Below are positions 1 to 9,923 of a stretch of DNA of 64,000 nucleotides, piece after piece. A program made the position numbers and the translations under genes. The first letter of the stretch is position 1, and every line of letters starts with the position of its first letter. Source of the DNA: an uncultured Maribacter sp. (GTDB lineage Bacteria > Bacteroidota > Bacteroidia > Flavobacteriales > Flavobacteriaceae); NCBI GenBank assembly GCA_947498505.1, contig CANMKG010000003.1, forward strand, positions 248,001 through 312,000. The letters run 5' to 3'. The notes beneath the pieces were generated by a model. The model was given only the letters and a program-made list of their open reading frames with translations. It ran no database searches and was not told where the DNA came from.

Positions 1-3000
1 AATATTATATGATATTAAGGTTGTAGCTGTACTGTTTGCAACAGAGTATATCGGTGTTACGGTATCATTAGTATTAAAAATAGCATAACTAAAGCTTGTT
101 CCAAATCCAGTAGCTGTAAACGAAATTTCTCCGTTGGTTTCTCCAAAACAGGTAATATCTTTTACATGTGACGCTGAAACGTCTATGGTATTAAACGGAG
201 CTATGGTATATGTAACCTGGTCAGTACAACCTGTGGTTGTATCTGTTAATAGATAAACGTATGTTCCTGGGTTTCCAGCTGGAATTGTAATAGTTCCTGA
301 GCCTGTTCCGTTTATGAGATTTCCGGAAGGTAGTTCTACAACTGAATAATTCCCAGATCCTCCTATTCCATTTATGGTGATTTGAGCGTCGTTAATACAG
401 CTCATAGCTTGAATTTCAGTAAAGTCCGCAGAAACTTTTTGAGCTGCAGGTATTCCACTCGGCATATTAACTTGAATGGGGCAACCTTTACTGTCAATTA
501 TATCAATGATTATGTCTTGCGCAACCATTTTATAAGGAGTTTCAAAAGATATTGTTGAGCCAGTAGCATCGACATAACTGCTCCCATTAAAACTGTATTT
601 GTACGGGGTATTTCCACCAGATATGGTTGCTTCAATAGTTGCAGTTCCTAATTTATTATTTGAAGTACATAAAAAGTTAGAGATTGTAGGCGTGCTAACA
701 GATAATGGAGAAGGTTCACTTATTGAAATTCCAGTTATTGTTTGCACACAATTTTTTGAAGAACGAATGTTAATATCATGAGTACCACCTGATAAGTTTT
801 CGAATAAATATGAAGTTTGGTATGTACCACCATCAATGCTGTATTCATAAGTGACATCTAAATTATCAACACCATCAATTTGTTTTATAATTATTTTTCC
901 ATCATTAGCTCCGTTACAACTTACAGATTGTGTTGAAGCAACCTCGAATTGAGGGTCAGTAGGAGTAATTAATTGTAAAGCCGGAGAGCTCTTAGGGCCA
1001 CAACTATTGTCTAAATCGTTAACACTATAGGTATAATTTATTCCAGGTTCTAATCGCGTAAATATACCAGTTGTGTTGGTTTCTTCACCTGAAATATATG
1101 TAGCAGGAACGGGACTTATGGTATACTCAAAATTACCGGATCCGCCATAAGCGGACGCTAACATTTCACCGTTATCCAAACCAGATACATCACAATCCAC
1201 AGTTTTTGTAATTTTTGATTTAGCTACCAATTGAGGGTATATATGAATATTTTGAGTATCAGAACACCCGTTTTCATCACGAACCTCAAGAGTATGATGG
1301 CCAGGGCCTAAAGTTTTAGTTGATGATGTGGTAACTTCTCCATCCCAAATGTATACAGGAACTGTATTTGTTGGGTTAGTACCTGGTTGTGTTAGAGTTG
1401 CGACTACATTATACAACTCATTTGTGGAGGTACATCTGTCGGTAACATCTATAGTATCTATAATAGGTTCAGGGTCTTGGGTAATAGTAATCGGTGTTCC
1501 TAATCCTTCAACACAACCGCCACCGTCACGAACATACACCTGGTATACATTGTTTGTGCCATCATACGCAGTAGGTGTAATGGTTTTGAAATTATCAGGA
1601 CCAAAATCTGCGTCTACAGGAACATTACCATCTACAACAAATGCATATTCATACTCATGCCAAACAGTTTGATCTAGTTTGTTTCTAACATTAAAATATT
1701 TTTGGTTATCCCATCCGCCTTTAGCGGTTACCGCTATTTGAGCCCCTGTATTACATGTAGGGGCGGCATATTGGTCTAGCTCTAATTTTAGTTTTGTTTT
1801 GGGTCTATATATTAAGAACCTATTACCAGATTTACAACCAGCTTCTGTGGTTACTTCTACTACATACCAGGCTAATTTTAATCCAGTTAAATCAATTTCA
1901 ATATCTCCACCAGATCCTCCATCATTTGCCGTTCCACTTCTTCTGTAAGAAGGTATCCAGGGATGAGAATCATGTACGGAACCTCTATCACTTGTATGTC
2001 TAATATTCCAAGTTACAGTCTGAGTACCATCTAAATCATTATCACCTGCTCCTTTTATCGTAAATTTTACTTTACCATCGGAACCTGTATAGCAAGATAA
2101 ACTTTGCGGAGTTGAAATTACATCTATGTTATTATTAGGAGCTTCTGGGGTATGTACAACTCCTAGACTTCGCCAACGTTGACAACCTGTATTCATGTCT
2201 TTCAGTACAATGGCATAGCGTACACCAAATAAAAGACCACTAACTCTTAAATCTCTTTCAAATCCAACAGGGTCAGAATCTAATCCTAAAACAGGATTAG
2301 AGGGGTCATTAAATTCTCTCCAAGCTGGGGGATTATTTTCGTCATATGGCCATATACGATATTCAAATGGACCTACTAGACCTACTGGGTCTCCAACTTC
2401 AATTTCGAAAGAGGCTCCACTAGCACAAGATTGCTCTAAATCTGTTTCAGGTTTTTGAATCCAAGGTAATGGTGGTTGCTCAATTTCGTATAAATCAGAT
2501 TCGTATACACATCCTTTTTCATCTTCTATTTCTACATAAAAATGATGTGGCCAATACATGCGAATGTCGTAATCATCTGTTGGGTCAGACATATCAATAT
2601 TCTTATATTCTCTATATGTCCAATATCTAGCCGTTCCTGCTGCATGGGCAGCAGGACTACTAACACGAATTAGCCTTATAGTAACTAATCCGGTTGCGTT
2701 TTGAACATTAGTTATATTGGTATTTCCCCATTCTGTTTTAGTCCCTGAACATGTAATATCAGTTTTCGTAACATCTGCTGTAATAGCTGCTTCCGCACCT
2801 ACAATAACTTCTAATCCTGTTAATTCACAGCCTAAAGCATCTTTAATACCATAGTTATATGCCTGAGCATCTAAATTAGTATATACTGTTTGCGCAGAAT
2901 AAGCACTACCATTAAAACTATATAAATAAGGAGGTGTTCCTCCAGAGGCTCCTAATTCTACAGAACCAGTTCCAGCTTTTCCACAAGCAGTAGGAGATTG

Positions 3001-5970
3001 ATTGTGGTTGGGAACTAAATCTGGAGCTTTCTTTACATCTACAGCATCCGTTATAAAACTACAACCTTTATTGTCTGTTACAGTAAAAGTGTATAAACCT
3101 TCTGTAGAAACATTATATGGCATAGCAACAGGTGTTGAGTTTCCATTTACGGTATAAGTATAAGGTGAGTAGCCTTCCTCTGGGGTTATATTGATGATGG
3201 CATCTGGTGTAGCACCGCAACCTAAAGGTTTTGTTATTTGCGCAAGTGCAAATAATTGCCCAGCAATTTTAGTGTCAGCAACAATAGTTTCGCAACCATT
3301 ACCTCCAATTACTTTTATGATGTTATCTTCAGGAGTTAGGTTACTTAACGTAAAGGTGCCTCCAGTAATAGGTGTTGGAGTTCCGTTATTTACGGTGTAG
3401 AAATATGGAGCTTCTCCTCCAGAAACATCTATTTTAAGTTCTCCTTTATTAGTAGTACTATAACAATAATTAGATGCACTTTGGTCTACTATTGAAATAG
3501 GACCGCCGTTATTTTGTAAATCAAAAGTTTGCGTATCTATTATGCAACCATTAATATCTTTTAATATAATAGTATGTGTTCCAATTTGTGTTAAACCAGT
3601 TATGGTTTTATTGCTTTGCGGAGCTGTTGTAGTATTATCTGGTTGTTTTACAGAATAATTATAATTTCCCCACCCACCTGAAGCTTCTATAGTAACAGAA
3701 CCTGGAGAACCACAATTCATATGCGATACATTAAAAGAGTCTAAATTTAGAGCAGATGGTGGAGCTTGTATTGTTTGTGTTTGTTCAAATTCACACGGCC
3801 CAGAAGCATCTTTAATTTTTATGGTATATGTATCCGTAGCTAGACCAGAAATTATAATAGGAGATGTTGTAGCTCCGTTTACTCCTAAACCTGTATCTAC
3901 TCCAGAACTGTTTTCTACAAGTACATCGAAAGAAGTAATAAAATTAGTAATATCCACTTCAATTTCTCCATCAGCTGTCCCCGCTGCAAAGCATGAAACA
4001 TTTTTTTTAACAGAAGTATTTGCTGTAAATTTAATAGGCTCTGGAACAGTATAATTTCTAATAATTTTACAACCATTGTCGTCTACCTCAAAAGTATAGG
4101 TTCCAGGTGCTAATGCAGTAAAAGTGTCTCCTGGGCTATTTATATTGGTGGGAGCTGTAATTTGGTAGGTATATGGTCCAGTGCCATTTTCTACACTAAT
4201 TTGTACATCAGTTGCACCTGTAGCACAATCTATATCACTCGTTAAGAATGTAAGGTTTGTTGGGTTAGATCCTCCGTTTACGGTTTGATTTACAGTGGTA
4301 GTACAACCGTTGTCATCTTTTACGGTAATTGTATATGTTCCAGCTCCTAAACCAGTAAAGGTATTACTTGGTTGAAAGTCAACACCATTTAAGCTGAATT
4401 CAAAAGGAGCAGTACCTCCGGCAGTAATTGAAGTTTCAATGGTAGCAGATCCATTTGTACAATTTATTTGTTGGGTTACGGCTGCGCTTGCTGTAAATAC
4501 AGTACTTGGATTTATTGTAATTGGTGTATTGTGAGTTACATCACATAAACCACCTGCTTTTTCTTTTCTAATGGTGATAGTATAGCTCCCACTTGATAAA
4601 TTACTAAATACGTTTGAAGTTTGAAAAGTTGTACCATTTAAACTAAATGTAGTGGAATACCCTTGACCATTTGTTACATCTATTGTAATGCTTCCATCAT
4701 CATTGCCGTTACAAGTAATGTCTTTAGGAATAATTGTATAAGCTATTTCAGGTTCGTCAATTACAGGAATTGGGTCAGCTGTTATTTCACAACCACTATT
4801 GTCCTTTATAGTAACCGTGTAAGAGCCCGCAGTGGTAATTGGAACCGTAGTTTGGTTTGTTGAAGTAAATGGAATAAATGTGATACCATCTAAACTATAT
4901 TCAAAAGGTGCGTTTCCGCCAGTTGGTGATATTGTGATTTCTCCATCACTACAATCAACATTTTTAGTTACTACAGCATTGGGTTGAATTGCTTGAAAAG
5001 AAGGTAGTACCTCAGTTGCTGACCACGAACAATTCGAAATGCTAGCAAGTGTAACGTTTATATCATAACTTCCTGAATCTAAATCAGTAAAAGTGTAAGT
5101 GCTTGCTGTTATAGCCCCGGAAGATTTAATTAAGTTTCCTCCTTTTCTTATTTCATACACGTAACTTGAAGATGCATTGTTAATGTCAACTTTTATTCCT
5201 CCTTTTGCTGTATTACAGGTAATAGGGATTACCTCTGCACCTGCATCAATACTATTATTACCTACCGCAATATCATTAACATTAAAAATACACCCATCGG
5301 TTAAACTTTTATTTCTTATTTGAACATCATAACTACCAACACTTGTAATAGGAAAAACATTGGCGTTTTGCCATGTAGCTCCGTTATTTATACTATACTC
5401 GTATGTAGAAGGAACGTTATTAATGGTTATGCTACCGGAAGTACCACAATCAATATTGGTAACAACAGAACTTGGTGCTAAGCCATTTGCATATACATTA
5501 AAATAAAATCGTTCCGTAGAGTCGTCATTATATTGAACAAAAATTCTATACTCACCATCTTCCGTTGCATTAAACTGGGTGTTAGTGCTTACCTCATCCC
5601 ATCCACAACTTGGAGATGTTTTCGGGCAATTTGTTTGTGTAACAGCACAATTGGGGTCTTGTAATTTGCTCCAAATAATTTGTTTTAAATTGGGAATGTT
5701 AACATCTAATAGTCTTTCTGCAGTAGCTCCACAAAGATAAATTTCATGTAATTCCCTATTATCATTAGTACAGTTGACAACGTTATCAGAAATTCCGTTT
5801 AGTGGGTGATCTCCAAAAAGAGTAATTGATTCCTCTGGGGCGTTATTAGAATTACTAGAAATGGTAGCAGGAATTATATACCCGAAAAGGGAAGTCATTA
5901 CCAATATGAACGAAAGTAAGGTAAATACTTTTTTCTTAAGTAATGAACTCTTAAATGAGACTATTCGCAT
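1..5970 (-). CDS. Giant SprB-like repeat adhesin, C-terminus outside window
   Basis: The frame is open from the ATG at 5970 down to base 1, about 1990 codons, with no stop found when read through. It starts MRIVSFKSSLLKKKVF, a basic stretch followed by a hydrophobic segment to about residue 35, so it looks like an exported protein. From about residue 170 on it is built of at least 20 units of roughly 75-110 residues, each of the form Cys-x-Gly-x(2-4)-Gly, then Pro-Tyr-x-Tyr-Ser, then Leu-x-Ala/Pro-Gly-x-Tyr and Asp-x-x-Gly-Cys. This is the SprB repeat seen in flavobacterial gliding adhesins. A middle block (about bases 1750-2750) has longer, more divergent units. SprB-family proteins are exported by T9SS and act on the cell surface; a type B sorting domain is expected beyond the left edge but is not visible. 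The function as adhesin is inferred from the repeats. Confidence 0.88.
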   Translation of the reverse strand, partial: MRIVSFKSSLLKKKVFTLLSFILVMTSLFGYIIPATISSNSNNAPEESITLFGDHPLNGISDNVVNCTNDNRELHEIYLCGATAERLLDVNIPNLKQIIWSKLQDPNCAVTQTNCPKTSPSCGWDEVSTNTQFNATEDGEYRIFVQYNDDSTERFYFNVYANGLAPSSVVTNIDCGTSGSITINNVPSTYEYSINNGATWQNANVFPITSVGSYDVQIRNKSLTDGCIFNVNDIAVGNNSIDAGAEVIPITCNTAKGGIKVDINNASSSYVYEIRKGGNLIKSSGAITASTYTFTDLDSGSYDINVTLASISNCSWSATEVLPSFQAIQPNAVVTKNVDCSDGEITISPTGGNAPFEYSLDGITFIPFTSTNQTTVPITTAGSYTVTIKDNSGCEITADPIPVIDEPEIAYTIIPKDITCNGNDDGSITIDVTNGQGYSTTFSLNGTTFQTSNVFSNLSSGSYTITIRKEKAGGLCDVTHNTPITINPSTVFTASAAVTQQINCTNGSATIETSITAGGTAPFEFSLNGVDFQPSNTFTGLGAGTYTITVKDDNGCTTTVNQTVNGGSNPTNLTFLTSDIDCATGATDVQISVENGTGPYTYQITAPTNINSPGDTFTALAPGTYTFEVDDNGCKIIRNYTVPEPIKFTANTSVKKNVSCFAAGTADGEIEVDITNFITSFDVLVENSSGVDTGLGVNGATTSPIIISGLATDTYTIKIKDASGPCEFEQTQTIQAPPSALNLDSFNVSHMNCGSPGSVTIEASGGWGNYNYSVKQPDNTTTAPQSNKTITGLTQIGTHTIILKDINGCIIDTQTFDLQNNGGPISIVDQSASNYCYSTTNKGELKIDVSGGEAPYFYTVNNGTPTPITGGTFTLSNLTPEDNIIKVIGGNGCETIVADTKIAGQLFALAQITKPLGCGATPDAIINITPEEGYSPYTYTVNGNSTPVAMPYNVSTEGLYTFTVTDNKGCSFITDAVDVKKAPDLVPNHNQSPTACGKAGTGSVELGASGGTPPYLYSFNGSAYSAQTVYTNLDAQAYNYGIKDALGCELTGLEVIVGAEAAITADVTKTDITCSGTKTEWGNTNITNVQNATGLVTIRLIRVSSPAAHAAGTARYWTYREYKNIDMSDPTDDYDIRMYWPHHFYVEIEDEKGCVYESDLYEIEQPPLPWIQKPETDLEQSCASGASFEIEVGDPVGLVGPFEYRIWPYDENNPPAWREFNDPSNPVLGLDSDPVGFERDLRVSGLLFGVRYAIVLKDMNTGCQRWRSLGVVHTPEAPNNNIDVISTPQSLSCYTGSDGKVKFTIKGAGDNDLDGTQTVTWNIRHTSDRGSVHDSHPWIPSYRRSGTANDGGSGGDIEIDLTGLKLAWYVVEVTTEAGCKSGNRFLIYRPKTKLKLELDQYAAPTCNTGAQIAVTAKGGWDNQKYFNVRNKLDQTVWHEYEYAFVVDGNVPVDADFGPDNFKTITPTAYDGTNNVYQVYVRDGGGCVEGLGTPITITQDPEPIIDTIDVTDRCTSTNELYNVVATLTQPGTNPTNTVPVYIWDGEVTTSSTKTLGPGHHTLEVRDENGCSDTQNIHIYPQLVAKSKITKTVDCDVSGLDNGEMLASAYGGSGNFEYTISPVPATYISGEETNTTGIFTRLEPGINYTYSVNDLDNSCGPKSSPALQLITPTDPQFEVASTQSVSCNGANDGKIIIKQIDGVDNLDVTYEYSIDGGTYQTSYLFENLSGGTHDINIRSSKNCVQTITGISISEPSPLSVSTPTISNFLCTSNNKLGTATIEATISGGNTPYKYSFNGSSYVDATGSTISFETPYKMVAQDIIIDIIDSKGCPIQVNMPSGIPAAQKVSADFTEIQAMSCINDAQITINGIGGSGNYSVVELPSGNLINGTGSGTITIPAGNPGTYVYLLTDTTTGCTDQVTYTIAPFNTIDVSASHVKDITCFGETNGEISFTATGFGTSFSYAIFNTNDTVTPIYSVANSTATTLISYNI

Positions 5971-6172
5971 GATTTGGTTGGTATAGGTTTATTATTTGCA
6001 CCAAATTGTGGTATTTTTGACAACGAGGTTTGTTAAAAACGTTTTAGAAACCCTTTTAGTGTAGTAGATAGTAGACTTTTTTACATGTTTGTATATTATC
6101 GAATAATTTATACTATTGGGCTATTAAATTGGTACGATATACCGCATGTAAAATGATGTTTTAAAGCTTATT

Positions 6173-7213
6173 ATGATATATTCAAAACTCCCTAACACAG
6201 ATTTAGAAGTAAGTAAAATTTGTTTAGGAACAATGACCTGGGGTAAACAAAATACTGAGGTAGAAGGACACGAGCAAATGGATTATGCCTTGGAGCAAGG
6301 AGTTAATTTTTTTGATACCGCAGAGTTGTATCCAATCCCTGCTCACCCTGATCGTCAATCTGATACTGAAAAAATAATAGGAACTTGGTTTAAGAAAACT
6401 GGAAATAGAGAAAAGGTTGTTCTGGCGACTAAAATCGCCGGGAAAGCCCCTTTTACTAAGTTCATAAGAGAAACTGGATTTTCAAAAGAATCAATTATCT
6501 CGGCGGTAGAGAATAGCCTTGGAAGATTGCAGACGGATTATATAGACTTATATCAATTACACTGGCCAGAACGAAACACTAACTATTTTGGGCAGCGAGG
6601 ATATACGCATGATATAAACGATTCTTGGCAAGATAATTTTAGAGAAGTTCTGGAAACACTTACCAGTTTGGTAAATCAAGGAAAGATAAGAAACATTGGT
6701 ATTTCTAATGAAACACCTTGGGGAACCATGCGTTTTTTGGAAGAAGTAAGAAAAGATTCTAGTTTGTCTCGACCAGTTACGGTACAAAACCCATATAGTT
6801 TGCTAAATAGACAATTTGAAACAGGAATGAGCGAGGTTTCTGCACATGAAAATATTGGATTATTGGCATATTCTCCTCTTGGGTTTGGGGTGTTAAGCGG
6901 AAAATATTTAAATGGGAAACAACCTGAAAATGCACGAATTACACTTTTCCCTAATTATAATAGATACCTAAAAGAATCGGCAGTAAAGGCGACAGAAAAA
7001 TATAATGAACTTGCAAAAGCTCATGGTCTTTCGTTAGCTCAGATGTCGTTAGCATATGTAAATACGCGCTCTTTTTTAACAAGTAACATTATCGGAGCTA
7101 CTACTATGACTCAACTAAAGGAGAATATAGATAGTATTCGTGTAAATTTAAGTGATGATGTTATACAAGGAATTGAAGAAATTCATGATTTAATACCTAA
7201 CCCCGCACCTTAA
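6173..7213 (+). CDS. Aldo/keto reductase, Tas-like
   Basis: A 346-residue NADPH-dependent oxidoreductase of the aldo/keto reductase superfamily, predicted to be a cytosolic TIM barrel. The catalytic tetrad is visible as Asp48, Tyr53, Lys87 and His120 (in DTAELY, LATKIAGK and LYQLHWP). The C-terminal cofactor region has GATTMTQLKEN, close to the family IPGxxxxxQLxEN pattern. The length equals that of Escherichia coli Tas, and the long insert after the His (ERNTNYFGQRGYTHD) fits the Tas subgroup. The physiological substrate cannot be told from sequence. The gene stands between the adhesin, which is divergent, and a tiny membrane-protein gene whose ATG overlaps its stop codon. Confidence 0.93.
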   Translation: MIYSKLPNTDLEVSKICLGTMTWGKQNTEVEGHEQMDYALEQGVNFFDTAELYPIPAHPDRQSDTEKIIGTWFKKTGNREKVVLATKIAGKAPFTKFIRETGFSKESIISAVENSLGRLQTDYIDLYQLHWPERNTNYFGQRGYTHDINDSWQDNFREVLETLTSLVNQGKIRNIGISNETPWGTMRFLEEVRKDSSLSRPVTVQNPYSLLNRQFETGMSEVSAHENIGLLAYSPLGFGVLSGKYLNGKQPENARITLFPNYNRYLKESAVKATEKYNELAKAHGLSLAQMSLAYVNTRSFLTSNIIGATTMTQLKENIDSIRVNLSDDVIQGIEEIHDLIPNPAP

Positions 7214-7323
7214 TGAATATTCCTCTGTTATTTTTAAAAGTTGGTATTTGGCAATTGATATTGATAATTGTTGTTGTGATAGTTTTTATGGTTTTGGCCA
7301 GAATTATGAGAGATAAAAGGTAG
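7213..7323 (+). CDS. 36-residue single-pass membrane miniprotein
   Basis: The ATG shares one base with the stop of the aldo/keto reductase gene (TAATG), an arrangement typical of translational coupling. It encodes MNIPLLFLKVGIW, a run of about 17 hydrophobic residues rich in Ile, Leu and Val, and a basic tail ending ARIMRDKR, then TAG at 7321-7323. This is one predicted transmembrane helix with a positively charged C-terminus. It ends two bases before the stop of the convergent radA gene, so it fills the gap almost exactly. The N-terminus is faintly like TatA-type proteins, but the amphipathic helix is missing and I do not assign it to that family. A chance reading frame is possible; the coupling and compact fit argue for a real gene. 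Confidence 0.5.
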   Translation: MNIPLLFLKVGIWQLILIIVVVIVFMVLARIMRDKR

Positions 7324-7325
7324 TT

Positions 7326-8690
7326 TTAGCCAAATAAACTACTAACTACATCTTCTATTTTAGAGACTAATTCTATCGTAATCTTTGAGTTTTTAACTGC
7401 TATTTTATTGTTTTTAGAAACATAAATGGTTTTAAATCCAAGTTTTTCGGCTTCCAAAATGCGTTGGTCAATACGTTGCACTGGTCTAATCTCTCCAGCC
7501 AAGCCAACTTCCGCGGAGAAGCAAACACCTTTTTCAACTGGAATATCTTCGTTACTAGATAAAATGGCCGCGATGACAGCTAAATCTATTGCAGGGTCAT
7601 CAGTAGAGATTCCTCCAGTAATATTTAAAAATACATCTTTAGCAGCAAGTTTAAAGCCTGCTCGTTTTTCTAAAACAGCTAGAAGCATATTTAACCTTTT
7701 AGCATTATATCCCGTTGTTGAACGTTGTGGAGTACCGTAAACAGCAGTACTAACCAGAGCTTGAATTTCAATCATTAATGGTCTCATACCCTCAACTGTT
7801 GAGGCTATAGCCGTTCCACTTAATCCTTCATCGTTTTTTGAAATTAGAACTTCAGAAGGGTTGTTTACTTCGCGTAATCCGCTTCCTTGCATTTCATAAA
7901 TACCTAGTTCAGCGGTAGAACCAAATCTGTTTTTTAGTGAGCGTAAAATACGATATACGTAGTTTCTATCTCCTTCAAATTGAAGAACAGTATCAACCAT
8001 ATGTTCTAAAATTTTTGGTCCAGCAATGGATCCATCTTTAGTAATATGGCCAATTAAAATTACTGGTGTATTGGTTTCTTTTGCAAATTTAATGAGCTCC
8101 GTAGTACATTCTCTTATTTGTGAAATGCTCCCTGCTGCGGATTCGATATAATCGGAATGAAGCGTTTGTATGGAATCTATTACCACAATGTCTGGCGTGG
8201 TAGCGTCAATTTGCTTAAATATATTTTGGGTTTTCGTTTCTGTTAAAATTAAACAGGTTTCGCTATTTGGATGAATACGGTCAGCTCGCATTTTTATTTG
8301 TTTCTGACTTTCTTCTCCAGAAACATACAATGTTTTATATGGAAGTTTTAGGGCAATTTGTAATAACAATGTGCTTTTACCAATACCTGGTTCACCTCCT
8401 AAAAGTACTAGGGCACCTGGAACCAGACCCCCACCTAAAACTCTATTAAATTCTAAATCAAAAGTATTTAGTCTTAGTTCTTTTTCAGTACTAATTTCAT
8501 TAACACGTAAAGGTTTTGAAACTCGAGAAGATGTATTGCTATTGGTGCTTTTCCAGGTTTTTTTATCTTCTTTTTGAACAAGTTCTTCTACAACGGTGTT
8601 CCATTCTTTGCATGCTGAACATTGTCCAACCCATTTAGCATATTGAGTGCCACAACTTTGACAAAAAAATGCGGTTTTTGTTTTAGCCAT
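7326..8690 (-). CDS. radA: DNA repair protein RadA (Sms)
   Basis: 454 residues, normal for RadA, a RecA-related helicase that drives branch migration during recombinational repair. Order: an N-terminal C4 zinc finger (CQSC at 10-13 and CSAC at about 24-27), an ATPase core with Walker A GGEPGIGKS near residue 100 and a hydrophobic Walker B strand ending VVIDSIQT, the RadA signature KNRFGS at about 250, and a C-terminal Lon-protease-like domain with VGLAGEIRPV. The ATG at 8690 gives the expected MAKTKTAFFCQSCG start. It is the last gene of a minus-strand run beginning with panC; 76 bases separate it from the pseudo-esterase, so it may also have its own promoter (a CAAAGCAT, 7 of 8 to the -7 element on the minus strand, lies in this gap). 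Confidence 0.97.
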   Translation of the reverse strand: MAKTKTAFFCQSCGTQYAKWVGQCSACKEWNTVVEELVQKEDKKTWKSTNSNTSSRVSKPLRVNEISTEKELRLNTFDLEFNRVLGGGLVPGALVLLGGEPGIGKSTLLLQIALKLPYKTLYVSGEESQKQIKMRADRIHPNSETCLILTETKTQNIFKQIDATTPDIVVIDSIQTLHSDYIESAAGSISQIRECTTELIKFAKETNTPVILIGHITKDGSIAGPKILEHMVDTVLQFEGDRNYVYRILRSLKNRFGSTAELGIYEMQGSGLREVNNPSEVLISKNDEGLSGTAIASTVEGMRPLMIEIQALVSTAVYGTPQRSTTGYNAKRLNMLLAVLEKRAGFKLAAKDVFLNITGGISTDDPAIDLAVIAAILSSNEDIPVEKGVCFSAEVGLAGEIRPVQRIDQRILEAEKLGFKTIYVSKNNKIAVKNSKITIELVSKIEDVVSSLFG

Positions 8691-8766
8691 TTTAAGTATA
8701 TAAGCTTTATGGCTAAGATATTGTTGTTAAGGTTAAAAACAAAGCATATTAAAACTCATAGAGGTA

Positions 8767-9909
8767 TTAGTAGCCAAAGTCAGCTTTAAGGGCATCAATT
8801 TTTTCCAAAGCCATTTCTTTAGTTAAAAAATCAATTTCATCCATACCAAAAGCCTTTTCGAATGTTCTAAGCGCTTTTTTAGGCTCGCCCATTTGCTCGT
8901 AGTATTCTCCTTCAAAGTAAAAACCTAACATGGTTTCTGGAAATTCTTTCTTACATAAATCTGAAAGGGGTTTTAGCGACTCAGTTTCTTCCTTTTTTCT
9001 ACAAGCAGCATAGATAGCCATTATATCATTTAAATCCAGACTCTTTTTTAAGCCAAATAAATCCTCAATATTTTGATATTTGGTTTCTAAATATTGATAA
9101 ACTGGTTCTTCTGAAGTAAGTATTTTGGTTTTGTATTCTTTTGGTGTTATAGGTTTAAACATGCCAAAAATATTATCAAAGGCTTTGCCAAGACCATAGG
9201 TAGCTATAGAAATGTGGTCAGCATTTTGATATTCGTCAAAATAGTAAAACAAAGTTTCTTTATCTAAAGCTTTAATTGCTTTATTCATGGCATGAATACC
9301 ATTGGTATGCTTGTTTTTTTCTCCTTCAACAATCAGCTGATAAAATATTTTTTGTCGAAGTCCGCCAAGTCTTGCAGGAACTCTGGTTTCCATTTCAGGA
9401 GCTAAAGTGGGCGAAATGTTTATAAAAGCATTGAACAATGACTTTTCCTTAAATAAATAAAAGTTTTCGAAGTTAGCGGTAATATCATAGCCAACAATCA
9501 TTTTAAATTGAGCAATATTGTAGTTAAGCTCTAGATAAGGAACGATTTCCATACCTATGAATTCAAAAAAACTTTTGCCTTTTTCTGTCGGGAGTCCTGT
9601 ATCGGGGTCAAAAGCACAATCGTCTAAACGAATACTTTGTTCATTTTGATTAATACCAACAATGATGCTCTGAGGCATTCCATGAAATTTACTATAGAAC
9701 TTAGAATTTGCAACCACCTGTTCAAACAAGTACTCAGCATCTAGGACAACAATTAAGGGATATTTTTTTTCTTTATCATAATCTTCTGGAAAATAGTAAA
9801 GCACGTCACGCCTTTCTTGAAGTTTAAATGATTCAAAAATTTCTTGAGTTACCTGTGCATTTAAGTTTACACCTATAAGTAGTGCAAATAATAGTAGAAC
9901 GCGTTGCAT
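8767..9909 (-). CDS. Secreted esterase-fold protein with a lost catalytic serine
   Basis: The ATG at 9909 gives MQRVLLLFALLIGVNLNAQ, a clear signal peptide; a longer frame reaching 10005 runs into the upstream gene and hides this signal, so I reject it. The 380-residue protein has the putative-esterase (Fes/IroE/esterase D-like) alpha/beta hydrolase layout: YYFPEDYDKEKKYPLIVVLD, then the nucleophile-elbow strand, then INISPTLAPEM, and a late His in NADHISIATYGL. At the elbow, where the family has G-H-S-x-G-G, this protein reads GYDITANF, so the nucleophile Ser is replaced by Asp. It is probably non-catalytic. The last ~90 residues look like a TPR-type helical repeat. It lies 14 bases after the YbhN-like gene in the pan operon. 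Confidence 0.82.
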   Translation of the reverse strand: MQRVLLLFALLIGVNLNAQVTQEIFESFKLQERRDVLYYFPEDYDKEKKYPLIVVLDAEYLFEQVVANSKFYSKFHGMPQSIIVGINQNEQSIRLDDCAFDPDTGLPTEKGKSFFEFIGMEIVPYLELNYNIAQFKMIVGYDITANFENFYLFKEKSLFNAFINISPTLAPEMETRVPARLGGLRQKIFYQLIVEGEKNKHTNGIHAMNKAIKALDKETLFYYFDEYQNADHISIATYGLGKAFDNIFGMFKPITPKEYKTKILTSEEPVYQYLETKYQNIEDLFGLKKSLDLNDIMAIYAACRKKEETESLKPLSDLCKKEFPETMLGFYFEGEYYEQMGEPKKALRTFEKAFGMDEIDFLTKEMALEKIDALKADFGY

Positions 9910-9923
9910 GATGCGAGATTTAG

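Noticed and set aside
1-5500. Regular repeats that could look like a CRISPR or satellite array, and several plus-strand reading frames
   Set aside because: The repeats are degenerate, 200-300 bases apart and explained by the SprB-like protein units of the minus-strand adhesin; the plus-strand frames are antisense shadows.
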